A stretch of 17,200 nt of DNA. It comes from an uncultured Faecalibacterium sp. GTDB taxonomy: Bacteria; Bacillota; Clostridia; Oscillospirales; Ruminococcaceae. Numbering within the stretch: the stretch's first letter is position 1; every line of letters starts with the position of its first letter. Position numbers and translations under genes: made by a program. A model generated the notes under the pieces. The model saw nothing but the letters and a program-made list of their open reading frames with translations. It was not told the DNA's origin and did not search any database. Below, one piece after another: positions 7,069-14,303 of this stretch. Where the stretch lies: contig CAKSXW010000044.1 in the NCBI GenBank assembly GCA_934518555.1, positions 1-17,200 of the forward strand, read 5' to 3'.

Positions 7069-8286
7069 TCAGGACTTTTCCTGCTCCGGAGGGCTGATCT
7101 GCTGCACCGTATTGCCGCAGAACACCAGCAGCTGCCGCCCCCGGACCAAAGCCGCCTGGGGCCGGGCCTCCAGGGTCTGGTTCCACTGGAAAGCTCCGTC
7201 GGCCCGGGCAAAACACTCCACCGAGCCGTCGGTCAGCAGATAAAAGCTATCATTGCCCAGCAGCATCCGGTTTGCCGCCAGCACGCCGCTGCTGTACTGG
7301 ACCCCCAGGTTTTTGTCCAGCACCACGGCGGTGCACAGCTGGCCGTTTTCCAGCAGCAGGGCCGCCCCGGAAGCATCTGTATCCACGCTGACCAGGGTGC
7401 TGCCCCCAAACTCGTAGCTGGCCTTCTGGCTGCCGTCGGTGCCGTAGAGCACCGCCCGGTCCTCATAGACTGCCAGCACCGTATCCTTGCTGAGCCACCC
7501 CAGCCACTGGGGCACGGTGCTGCCGGTGCCCAGCTGCACCGGGTCTCCCTGGGCCAGGTCCAGCAGGTACAGGTTGGTGGTCAGCTGGCCCCCGGAGGCG
7601 GTGACTGCCGCCAGGGCAATGCGGTGGCTGTCCGGAGAAAAGGCCATCCGCAGGGGCACTCCCTGGGCACTGGTCAGGTTCCAGTCCAGTACCTGGTCCA
7701 TGGTGGCGGAATACACCGTCAGCTTTGCCACGCTGTCCGGGTCCTCGGTGACCACTGCCACCTGCCCGGCGTCTGCCACTGCACAAAGGTAGATGCTGCT
7801 GTCCAGGGTCTTGGTGTACAGGTTCTGGGTGCGGCTCTCCACTCGCAGCTCCTTGCCGGAGCGGTTGTACAGCACAAAGCGGCTTTTCCCCACCGCCAGA
7901 GCCGGGCGAGCATAGCCGCTCTGGATGCTGTTGAGCCGGGTGCCTCCCAGGCTGTAGACCACGCAGCTGTCCTTGTCCATCTCCACAAAGCCCCCGGAAA
8001 GAGGCTCCATGGCGGTAAGCTCCGGGATGCCGGTCTGCTGAGGCCAGCCTGCGTTGGGGGTCAGGGTGATATGGATGCTGTCCACCAGGTCCTTGGCCCG
8101 GGCGATGGAGGTGCCCACCGCCCCGGTGGCAAAAAGGATCAGCAGGGTGAGGGCTGCTACGATCAATACCGTGCGGCGCAGCCGACGGCGGCGCACCCGC
8201 TGCCGGGCCGCCTCCAGGTACTCCACTCGCCCGGCGGAAAGAGGCTCGCCCCCGGTGGGGCGGTCGCCACGATGGATCTTGCTCAT
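7069..8286 (-). CDS. DUF5711-like membrane-anchored beta-propeller protein
   Basis: The 405-residue protein has a basic cytoplasmic N-terminus (Arg-rich RQRVRRRRLRR at about 29-38) and one membrane anchor (about 39-57). A large extracytoplasmic domain (about 65-395) is made of repeated short beta-strand units such as GGFVEMDKDSCVVYSLGG and DSFYLLTDGSVECF. This pattern suggests a seven- or eight-bladed propeller and fits DUF5711 proteins of Clostridia, whose role is unknown. The gene starts 12 bp after truA. The truA stop codon TAA is part of this gene's SD (TAAGGAGA), so translation is probably coupled. The following CvpA-like and clpE genes make this a small envelope-plus-quality-control group. 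The function is not known and the family name is a pattern match. Confidence 0.72.
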   Translation of the reverse strand: MSKIHRGDRPTGGEPLSAGRVEYLEAARQRVRRRRLRRTVLIVAALTLLILFATGAVGTSIARAKDLVDSIHITLTPNAGWPQQTGIPELTAMEPLSGGFVEMDKDSCVVYSLGGTRLNSIQSGYARPALAVGKSRFVLYNRSGKELRVESRTQNLYTKTLDSSIYLCAVADAGQVAVVTEDPDSVAKLTVYSATMDQVLDWNLTSAQGVPLRMAFSPDSHRIALAAVTASGGQLTTNLYLLDLAQGDPVQLGTGSTVPQWLGWLSKDTVLAVYEDRAVLYGTDGSQKASYEFGGSTLVSVDTDASGAALLLENGQLCTAVVLDKNLGVQYSSGVLAANRMLLGNDSFYLLTDGSVECFARADGAFQWNQTLEARPQAALVRGRQLLVFCGNTVQQISPPEQEKS

Positions 8287-8298
8287 GGATGGTTCTCC

Positions 8299-9045
8299 TT
8301 ACAGATCATACTCCACACACTTCAAAAACAAACCCTTGGCCGGCAGGGTAGGCCCTGCCCGGCTGCGGTCCCGGCTGGCCAGGATGCCGGGGATGTCCTC
8401 CGGCTCCATTCGCCCGGCCCCTACCTCGCAGAGGGTGCCGGCCAGGATGCGGACCATGTTGTACAGGTAACCGTCTGCCGTGACCTGGATCTGGACCTGG
8501 TCCCCCTGCCGGGTGACCTGGCAGTCGGTAATGGTCCGCACCGTGTCCCCGTGGGCGGCGGCAGAGGACCCGGCGGCACACAGGGCCAGAAAGTCGTGGG
8601 TGCCCACGAACTGCCGGGCTGCCGCCTGCATCCGCCCCTCGTCCAGCCGCCGGGGCACCCGGGTGTAGTAGGCGGCGTCAAAGGGGGAGTCGATGGGGTG
8701 GTTGTGGATGCGGTACAGATAGGTCTTGGTGTGGGCGGCGTACCGGGCATGGAAGTCCTCCGGCACCACCCGGGCTGCCAGCACCCGGATATCCGGGGGC
8801 AGGTGCTGGTTCAGGGCCAGGGGCAGCTTTTCCGGTGGGATGTGGGTATCGGCGTGGAAGTTCAGCATAAAGCCCAGGGCGTGGACCCCGGCGTCGGTGC
8901 GGCTGCAGCCCTTGATATCCGGCCGGGAGCCCAGCACCGCCTCCAGGGCGTCCTGAAACGCTGCCGCCACGCTGCGCCCGTTGGGCTGCACCTGAAACCC
9001 GCAGTAATTGGTGCCATCGTAGGCAAGGGTCAGTAAAAAGTTCAT
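8299..9045 (-). CDS. truA: tRNA pseudouridine(38-40) synthase TruA
   Basis: The 248-residue enzyme isomerises uridines 38-40 in the anticodon arm of tRNAs. The catalytic motif CSRTDAGVHA is present with the catalytic Asp at residue 51. Other TruA hallmarks are the N-terminal YDGTNYCGFQVQPNGRSV, YLYRIHNHP, the F-x-GTHDF region and DGYLYNMVRILAG. Length is normal (about 245-270). The SD is weak (GGGAAAG about 13 nt upstream), so the start is chosen from the family N-terminus. The ecfA1-ecfA2-ecfT-truA order is a common Firmicutes arrangement, but here a 230-bp structured gap separates ecfT from truA. Its stop codon lies inside the SD of the next gene. Confidence 0.96.
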   Translation of the reverse strand: MNFLLTLAYDGTNYCGFQVQPNGRSVAAAFQDALEAVLGSRPDIKGCSRTDAGVHALGFMLNFHADTHIPPEKLPLALNQHLPPDIRVLAARVVPEDFHARYAAHTKTYLYRIHNHPIDSPFDAAYYTRVPRRLDEGRMQAAARQFVGTHDFLALCAAGSSAAAHGDTVRTITDCQVTRQGDQVQIQVTADGYLYNMVRILAGTLCEVGAGRMEPEDIPGILASRDRSRAGPTLPAKGLFLKCVEYDL

Positions 9046-9085
9046 GGATAAACGCTGCTTTCCCGTTTCATGGTTTTAAATCGGA

Positions 9086-9145
9086 AGAACGCAAAAAGCG
9101 TCCGGCGATAGCGCCGACTGGCGCAGCGCCAGCTTTTTGCGTTCT
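9086..9145. repeat. Three-way-junction palindrome in the ecfT-truA gap
   Basis: A perfect 14-bp outer stem (9086-9099 with 9132-9145) encloses two small hairpins, CGGCG-ATAG-CGCCG (9103-9116) and TGGCG-CAG-CGCCA (9119-9131). The outer arms include A5/T5 runs, so either strand could give a GC stem followed by Ts. The whole 60-bp unit looks like a palindromic intergenic repeat, or a terminator built from nested palindromes. Confidence 0.75.
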
Positions 9146-9164
9146 GACTTCAGCTTTGGGGTCT

Positions 9165-9187
9165 GAAAGGGGCGGGCAGCCCCTTTC
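9165..9187. other. 9-bp hairpin in the ecfT-truA gap
   Basis: GAAAGGGGC (9165-9173) pairs perfectly with 9179-9187 across a 5-nt loop. There is no T tract on either strand. It is the middle of three separate structures in this gap. Confidence 0.65.
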
Positions 9188-9207
9188 TCGTCAGGGGTAA
9201 GTGGAGT

Positions 9208-9253
9208 CCAGAGGATGAGAGGGGCGCGTCGAAACGCCCCTCTTGTCCTCTGG
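9208..9253. other. 19-bp hairpin just after ecfT
   Basis: Positions 9208-9226 pair with 9235-9253 along all 19 positions, two of them G-U wobbles when read as plus-strand RNA. The loop is 8 nt. It lies 22 bp beyond the ecfT stop. Neither strand shows a T run after it, so transcript 3'-end protection or processing is more likely than intrinsic termination. Confidence 0.75.
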
Positions 9254-9275
9254 CCCAGCGGAGCGTCATGCTCCT

Positions 9276-10091
9276 TTAAAAATTCGGGAACACCCACCGG
9301 GACGACAGGATCACCGCAAAGCAGACGATGCAGAACGCCAGGTCGATGTAGTCCTGCTTCGTGCAGCGCAGCACCTTGAGCCGGGTGCGGCCGTCGCCGC
9401 CCCGGTAGCAGCGGCACTCCATGGCCATGGCCAGCTCGTCGGCCCGGCGGAAAGCGGAGATGAACAGAGGGATCAGCACCGGCACCAGGGCCTTGACCCG
9501 GTCGGTCATCTTGCCGGTATCCAGCTGGGCACCCCGGGCCTTTTGGGCGTTCATGATCTTATCCGTCTCCTCAATGAGGGTGGGGATGAACCGCAGGGCA
9601 ATGCTCATCATCATAGCCAGCTCATGCACCGGAAAGTGCAACTTGCCCAGGGGCTTCAGCAGCTGCTCGATGGCATCTGTCAGCACGATGGGGCTGGTGG
9701 TGTAGGTCAGCAGGCTGGTGCCTGCGATCAGGGCCATGACACGCACTGCCATGATCACGGCGTAGCGCACGCCCTCGGCGTAGATGGTAAAGAACCAGAA
9801 GTGCACCAGCGGCTCCCCCTCCCCTGACACAAAGAACAGGTTCAGCACCGCTGTAAAGACCACGATGGGCAAAATAGGCTTCAGGCTCTTGGTGATCATC
9901 TTAAAGGGGATCTTGGCCACCCGGTACATCACCGCCAAAAACAGGATGGACAGGCTCAGGCCCAGGGGGTTGGAGGCTGCGAACAGCAGCACAATATACA
10001 GGATGGTCAGCACCAGCTTCAGTCTGGGGTCGAACCGATGCACCAGGCTGTTGCCGGGAAAGTGCTGGCCAATGGTGATATCTCGCAGCAT
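9276..10091 (-). CDS. ecfT: Energy-coupling factor transporter transmembrane protein EcfT
   Basis: The 271-residue membrane protein links the two ECF ATPases to interchangeable substrate-binding S components for vitamin and trace-metal uptake. It has several hydrophobic segments in the first 135 residues and near the C-terminus. The two cytoplasmic coupling motifs that dock into the ATPases are visible: KARGAQ (ARG at 185-187) and ECRCYRGG (226-231); the second is a variant of the usual A-R-C-Y-R-G. Length matches the family (about 265). Its ATG overlaps the ecfA2 stop by one base (TGATG at 10093-10089), indicating coupled translation. No S component is encoded here, as expected for a shared (group II) module. 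Confidence 0.95.
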   Translation of the reverse strand: MLRDITIGQHFPGNSLVHRFDPRLKLVLTILYIVLLFAASNPLGLSLSILFLAVMYRVAKIPFKMITKSLKPILPIVVFTAVLNLFFVSGEGEPLVHFWFFTIYAEGVRYAVIMAVRVMALIAGTSLLTYTTSPIVLTDAIEQLLKPLGKLHFPVHELAMMMSIALRFIPTLIEETDKIMNAQKARGAQLDTGKMTDRVKALVPVLIPLFISAFRRADELAMAMECRCYRGGDGRTRLKVLRCTKQDYIDLAFCIVCFAVILSSRWVFPNF

Positions 10092-11005
10092 CAGACAGCA
10101 CCCCCTTTCTGCAGGGCCTCACGGGGCAGCACAAGGCTCTCCCCGGCGTCCTTCCGGCTCTTGGCCTCCAGCAGCTTTTTGACCGCATAGGGGATGGTGT
10201 ACACGTCTGCCGGCACATCTACCCCCATCTCCCGGAGCTTCAGGAAGATCTTGGTGACCTGGGGCACCGACAGCCCCAGCTCCAGCAGCTCCGGTGCCCG
10301 GGCAAAGACCTTTTCCACCGTGTCGTACATGGCGATCTTTTTGTTGCTCATCACCAGCACCCGGTTGGCGTACTTGGCAATGTCCTCCATGCTGTGGGAC
10401 ACCAGCAGCACAGTGGTGCCGGTCTTTTTGTGGTACTCCTTTACCTCGGAAAGGATATCGTCCCGGCCCTCCGGGTCCAGACCAGCGGCAGGCTCGTCCA
10501 GCACCAGGATCCGGGGCTTCATGGCCATAACGCCAGCCACTGCCACCCGGCGCTTCTGGCCGCCGGACAGCTCAAAGGGGCTGCGTTCCAACAGGGCCGG
10601 GTCCAGGCCCACAAAATCCGCCGCTTCGTGCACACGGCGGTCGATCTCGGCCTCGTCCAGGCCCATATTCTTGGGACCAAAGGCGATATCCTTATAGCAA
10701 GTCTCCTCAAACAGCTGGTATTCCGGGTACTGGAATACCAGACCGGTGAGGAAGCGGAAGTCCCGGATCTTTTCCGGGTCGGCCCACAGGTCCTGGCCGT
10801 CGATAAAGATCTTGCCGCTGGTGGGCTTGTTCAGCCCGTTCATATGGGTGATGAGAGTGCTCTTGCCGGAGCCGGTGGCCCCGATGATGCCTACAAAGTC
10901 CCCTTCCTCCACGGTAAAGCTCACGTCGTCCAGAGCGGTCACCGCATTGGGCATGCCGGGGTTGTAGACGTAGCTGAGATGTTCTACCTTGATGATATCT
11001 GCCAT
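10091..11005 (-). CDS. ecfA2: Energy-coupling factor transporter ATPase EcfA2
   Basis: The 304-residue ABC ATPase is the second nucleotide-binding subunit of the ECF module. It has Walker A GATGSGKST (42-50), Q-loop Gln92, the signature LSGGQ (146-150) and Walker B ILVLDEP (166-172). The KRRVAVAG after the signature and the N-terminal pattern HLSYVYNPG with ALDDVSF are typical of EcfA2. The C-terminal extension (about 250-304) matches the family's ECF-specific domain. It starts 15 bp after the ecfA1 stop with a purine-rich SD (GGGGGAGAGGA) and overlaps ecfT by one base. The partner ATPase EcfA1 is directly upstream. Confidence 0.95.
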   Translation of the reverse strand: MADIIKVEHLSYVYNPGMPNAVTALDDVSFTVEEGDFVGIIGATGSGKSTLITHMNGLNKPTSGKIFIDGQDLWADPEKIRDFRFLTGLVFQYPEYQLFEETCYKDIAFGPKNMGLDEAEIDRRVHEAADFVGLDPALLERSPFELSGGQKRRVAVAGVMAMKPRILVLDEPAAGLDPEGRDDILSEVKEYHKKTGTTVLLVSHSMEDIAKYANRVLVMSNKKIAMYDTVEKVFARAPELLELGLSVPQVTKIFLKLREMGVDVPADVYTIPYAVKKLLEAKSRKDAGESLVLPREALQKGGAV

Positions 11006-11020
11006 TTCGTCCTCTCCCCC

Positions 11021-11863
11021 TTACCGCAGCAGCTCATACAGTGCCTGGGCGCACTCGCCGGTGTCGATGATGCCCTCCGGCATGGGGATGCCGGCCTTTA
11101 CCAGCTCCTCCCGCAGCTCGGCAGCCTGGGGCACATCCAGGTGCAGGCTCCGAACCTTTTCGGTCTGGCTGAACACCTCTTTGGGGGTGCCTTCCATTAC
11201 CACATGGCCCTTGCTCATCACCAGCACCCGGTCGGCCTGGGCGGCCTCTTCCATGTAGTGGGTGATGGACACCACGGTAATGCCCATGTTCTTGTTCAGG
11301 TAGTGGATGGTCTGCATCACCTGCTCCCGGCCCCGGGGGTCCAGCATGGCGGTGGCCTCGTCCAGGATCAGGCAGTCCGGCCGCATAGCCACCACACCGG
11401 CAATGGCCACTCGCTGCTTCTGGCCGCCGGACAGGTTGTGGGGGGCACGCTCCCGGTACTCGTAGATGCCAGCCATCTTCATGGAGTCATCCACCCGGCG
11501 GCGCATCTCCTCCTGGGGCACCCCCAGGTTTTCCAGGGCAAAGGCAACATCTTCCTCTACCACTGTGGCCACGATCTGGTTGTCCGGGTTCTGGAACACC
11601 ATGCCCACGGTCTGGCGGATGTCATAGAGCTTGCTGTCGTCGGTGGTGTCCATGCCCTCCACGTACACCTTGCCGCTCTCCGGCAGCAAAATGGCGTTGA
11701 AGTGCTTTGCCAGGGTAGATTTGCCGCAGCCGTTGGCCCCCAGCACCGCCACAAACTCGCCCCGTTTGACCTGGGCGGACACATCCTCCAGGGCGTAGGC
11801 AGGCTGCTCCCCGGCATCGTAGCGGAATTTTACGTGTTCTGCTGTTAAAATCGTTTCACTCAT
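11021..11863 (-). CDS. ecfA1: Energy-coupling factor transporter ATPase EcfA1
   Basis: This 280-residue ABC ATPase is the first gene of the ECF block. It has Walker A GANGCGKST (42-50), the signature LSGGQ (144-148) and Walker B CLILDEA (164-170). The Walker B Glu is followed by ATAMLDP, the usual EcfA1 variant of the D-loop region. I place the start at 11863 (MSETILTAEHVKFRY), where a modest SD (AGAAAGAG) precedes the ATG. An upstream in-frame ATG at 11917 would add 18 residues encoded across a small GC hairpin (11891-11907) and has no SD. The roughly 110-bp leader also contains a perfect 16-bp hairpin. Confidence 0.93.
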   Translation of the reverse strand: MSETILTAEHVKFRYDAGEQPAYALEDVSAQVKRGEFVAVLGANGCGKSTLAKHFNAILLPESGKVYVEGMDTTDDSKLYDIRQTVGMVFQNPDNQIVATVVEEDVAFALENLGVPQEEMRRRVDDSMKMAGIYEYRERAPHNLSGGQKQRVAIAGVVAMRPDCLILDEATAMLDPRGREQVMQTIHYLNKNMGITVVSITHYMEEAAQADRVLVMSKGHVVMEGTPKEVFSQTEKVRSLHLDVPQAAELREELVKAGIPMPEGIIDTGECAQALYELLR

Positions 11864-11890
11864 GGTTTTTGTTTCTCTTTCTGGTGGTGC

Positions 11891-11907
11891 GCCCCTCCGA
11901 AAGGGGC
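11891..11907. other. Small GC hairpin in the ecfA1 leader
   Basis: GCCCCT (11891-11896) pairs with AGGGGC (11902-11907) across a 5-nt loop, 28 bp before the chosen ecfA1 start. It could limit or time ribosome access, but the stem is short. Confidence 0.4.
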
Positions 11908-11925
11908 TGTACCCCATTCTATTTT

Positions 11926-11960
11926 ATTTTCAACACCACACTGCGTGTGGTGTTGAAAAT
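11926..11960. other. Perfect 16-bp hairpin between the methyltransferase gene and ecfA1
   Basis: Positions 11926-11941 and 11945-11960 are perfect reverse complements with a TGC loop (ATTTTCAACACCACAC arm). It lies 16 bp beyond the methyltransferase stop and 63 bp before the ecfA1 start. No proper T tract follows on either strand (AAAATAG on the minus side, TGTCTC on the plus side), so it is an atypical terminator or a DNA operator. Confidence 0.8.
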
Positions 11961-11976
11961 TGTCTCTCATTTTATA

Positions 11977-12852
11977 TCACTCTTCCCAGATGGCGGTGGC
12001 ACCGCAGGGCACCACGCCGCCGGTGGCGGACACCGGCAGGCCGATCTCGTCGCAGCTGGTGCGGCCCCCAAACCGGGGCACCAGGGTGGTCTTGAGCATA
12101 TACTCCATGACCGCCGGAGACAGGCCGGTGGTGTAGCTGTTGACGGCAAAGAACAGGGGGGTGTCACTGAGCACCTCTTGGCACTGGCTCATCAGGTCGT
12201 AGATGCAGTCCTCCAGCTTCCAGATCTCACCGCCAGGGCCCCGGCCGTAGCTGGGAGGGTCCATGATGATGCCGTCGTAGGTGTTGCCCCGGCGTTTTTC
12301 CCGGGCCACGAACTTGGCGCAGTCGTCCACCAGCCACCGGATGGGCCGGTCGGCCAGGCCGCTGGCCACGGCGTTCTCCTTGCCCCAGGCCACGATGCCC
12401 TTGGAGGCGTCCACATGGCAGACGGTGGCCCCGGCAGCGGCACAGGCCAGGGTGGCACCGCCGGTGTAGCCAAAGAGGTTCAGCACCTTTACCGGACGCC
12501 CGGCTCCCCGGATCTTTTTGGCGTACCAGGCCCAGTTTACCGCCTGCTCCGGGAACACACCGGTGTGCTTGAAGCCGGTGGGGCTGACGATGAGGGTCAG
12601 CTTATCCTCCCCTTCGCCGCAGCTGATCTTCCACTTTTCCGGCAGACGGCGGCGATATTCCCACTCGCCGCCGCCCTGGTTAGAGCGGTGATAGATGGCG
12701 TCGGCCTTGGCCCACAGGGGGCTTTGCTGGGGGGTCTTCCACACCACTTGGGGGTCCGGCCGGATGAGGATGGTCTCACCCCAGCGTTCCAGCCGGTTGC
12801 CGTCGGTGGCATCCAGCAGCTCGTAGTCTTTCCAGGTGTCTGCAGGGCGCAT
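11977..12852 (-). CDS. Class I SAM-dependent methyltransferase, probable rRNA (RlmI/COG1092-like) enzyme
   Basis: The 291-residue protein has a Rossmann-type SAM site: VLNLFGYTGGATLA (123-136) as motif I, with D148 at the end of the next strand. The catalytic or target-base motif DPPSYGRG is at 198-205. This matches COG1092-type 23S rRNA cytosine methyltransferases such as RlmI and their relatives. It is about 100 residues shorter than RlmI and lacks its N-terminal PUA domain; residues 1-100 instead form a beta-rich region with WEYRRRLPEKW. The SD is AAGGAGA 7 nt before the ATG and falls just past the glmM stop (13-bp gap), so the two genes are probably co-transcribed. RNA methylation is likely; the exact target is not deducible. 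Confidence 0.82.
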   Translation of the reverse strand: MRPADTWKDYELLDATDGNRLERWGETILIRPDPQVVWKTPQQSPLWAKADAIYHRSNQGGGEWEYRRRLPEKWKISCGEGEDKLTLIVSPTGFKHTGVFPEQAVNWAWYAKKIRGAGRPVKVLNLFGYTGGATLACAAAGATVCHVDASKGIVAWGKENAVASGLADRPIRWLVDDCAKFVAREKRRGNTYDGIIMDPPSYGRGPGGEIWKLEDCIYDLMSQCQEVLSDTPLFFAVNSYTTGLSPAVMEYMLKTTLVPRFGGRTSCDEIGLPVSATGGVVPCGATAIWEE

Positions 12853-12865
12853 AGCGTTCTCCTTT

Positions 12866-14221
12866 TTACTGCTTCAGAATGCGTTCGTTGATCTTTTCCA
12901 CAATGCGGTGGGCACAGCTGTGGATAGCCTCCAGGTCCTGGCCTTCCACCATGACCCGGATCTTGGGCTCGGTGCCGGATACCCGTACCAGCACCCGGCC
13001 CATGCCCATGAGCTTTTGCTGTTCGTTCTCAATAAAACCAGCCAGCACCTCGTCCTCCTTGTAGGCGGCCTTCTGGGCGGTGTTGGCGGTCACGTTTACC
13101 AGCACCTGGGGGTACTGGGCGTAAACCTGGTTCAGTTGGCTCATGGTCTTGCCGCTGCCAGCCAGCAGCTTCAGCAGCTTGCCTGCCGTCAGCTCGCCGT
13201 CACCGGTGGTGGCGTGGTGCAGCAGGATCACATGGCCGCTCTGCTCGCCGCCAATGGCGTAGCCGTTCTCCCGCATATTTTCCAGCACATAGCGGTCTCC
13301 CACGGCGGTCTTTTCGGTGCGGATGCCCTGGCTCTCCATAAACTTGATAAAGCCCAGGTTGGACATGACCGTGACCACAGCCGTGTCACCGTCCAGGCAG
13401 CCCTCGTCCTTCATGGCCATGGACAGCAGGGCAATGATCTTATCGCCATCCATCTCCTGGCCCTTTTCGTCGCAGGCCAGGCACCGGTCGGCGTCGCCGT
13501 CAAAGGCGATGCCGCAGTCATAGCCCCCTTCTACCACAGCCTTTTCCAGGTTGTCCAGATGGGTGCTGCCTACCCCCTTGTTGATGTTGGCACCATCGGG
13601 GCTGACCCCCAAGAAGGTGCACTGGGCACCCAGCCGGGGGAACAGCCTCTGGGCCACCGCCGCAGAGGCACCGTTGGCACAGTCGATGCAGATCTTCAGG
13701 CCCGTCAGGTCTCCCTGGATGGCCTGGTACAGGTAATCCACATAGTCCTGCAGACCATCGTCCCGACGGGACACCCGGCCCACCTGGTCCCCGGTCATCA
13801 GCTGGATATCCCGGCAGTCGTTGTCGATGTGGGCCTCAATGAGGTTTTCCACCTCATCCGGCAGCTTGTAGCCGGTGCCTGCAAAGATCTTGATGCCGTT
13901 GAATTCCATAGGATTGTGGGAGGCCGAGATCACCACTCCGGCGTCGGCCTGGTACTTCCGCACCAGATAGGCCACCGCAGGGGTGGGCAGCACCCCCAGG
14001 CTCTCCACGTCAGCACCTACGCTGCACAGACCGGCGGTAAGGGCAGCCTCCAGCATATCGCCGGACTGCCGGGTGTCCTTGCCGATCAGAATGCGAGGCC
14101 GATGCCCGGTGCTGCCTGCCAGAACGGCAGCAGCTCCCCGGCCGATCTTCATGGCCAGCTCACAGGTCAGGTCTGCACCGGCCACGCCACGCACACCATC
14201 GGTCCCAAAATACTTTCCCAT
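12866..14221 (-). CDS. glmM: Phosphoglucosamine mutase GlmM
   Basis: The 451-residue cytoplasmic enzyme converts glucosamine-6-phosphate to glucosamine-1-phosphate on the way to UDP-GlcNAc for peptidoglycan. The N-terminus MGKYFGTDGVRGVAG is characteristic of the family. The active-site loop SASHNP carries the phosphorylated Ser (residue 101, the second Ser). The metal loop DGDADR and the C-terminal phosphate-binding RVSGTEPKIR are present. Length is normal (about 448). I start at 14221, where GTGGGG lies 8 nt upstream; an ATG two codons earlier (14227) is possible but its spacing is too short. It follows ruvB by about 80 bp containing a hairpin and precedes the methyltransferase gene by 13 bp. 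Confidence 0.96.
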   Translation of the reverse strand: MGKYFGTDGVRGVAGADLTCELAMKIGRGAAAVLAGSTGHRPRILIGKDTRQSGDMLEAALTAGLCSVGADVESLGVLPTPAVAYLVRKYQADAGVVISASHNPMEFNGIKIFAGTGYKLPDEVENLIEAHIDNDCRDIQLMTGDQVGRVSRRDDGLQDYVDYLYQAIQGDLTGLKICIDCANGASAAVAQRLFPRLGAQCTFLGVSPDGANINKGVGSTHLDNLEKAVVEGGYDCGIAFDGDADRCLACDEKGQEMDGDKIIALLSMAMKDEGCLDGDTAVVTVMSNLGFIKFMESQGIRTEKTAVGDRYVLENMRENGYAIGGEQSGHVILLHHATTGDGELTAGKLLKLLAGSGKTMSQLNQVYAQYPQVLVNVTANTAQKAAYKEDEVLAGFIENEQQKLMGMGRVLVRVSGTEPKIRVMVEGQDLEAIHSCAHRIVEKINERILKQ

Positions 14222-14251
14222 AATCATTACCCCACTTTCTGTATAAAACGA

Positions 14252-14299
14252 ACCCTCTCAGGCAATGCCTTGCGGCATTGCCAATTTCCCTGAAAGGGT
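14252..14299. other. Nested hairpin between ruvB and glmM
   Basis: An inner perfect 9-bp stem GGCAATGCC/GGCATTGCC (14261-14269 with 14274-14282) has a 4-nt loop. It is enclosed by an outer 9-position stem with one mismatch (14252-14260 with 14291-14299). On the minus strand it is followed by TCGTTTTATA, which could be a weak terminator for the ruv operon or part of the glmM leader. Confidence 0.65.
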
Positions 14300-14303
14300 C
14301 CCA

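Noticed and set aside
6910..9036. 708-codon plus-strand open frame opposite the DUF5711-like gene and truA
   Set aside because: It is antisense to two well-supported genes. The product is His/Gln/Gly-rich shadow composition with no recognisable domain.
11864..11917. N-terminal extension of ecfA1 from the ATG at 11917
   Set aside because: There is no SD, and it would translate a GC hairpin into an Arg/Pro-rich tail absent from EcfA1 proteins.
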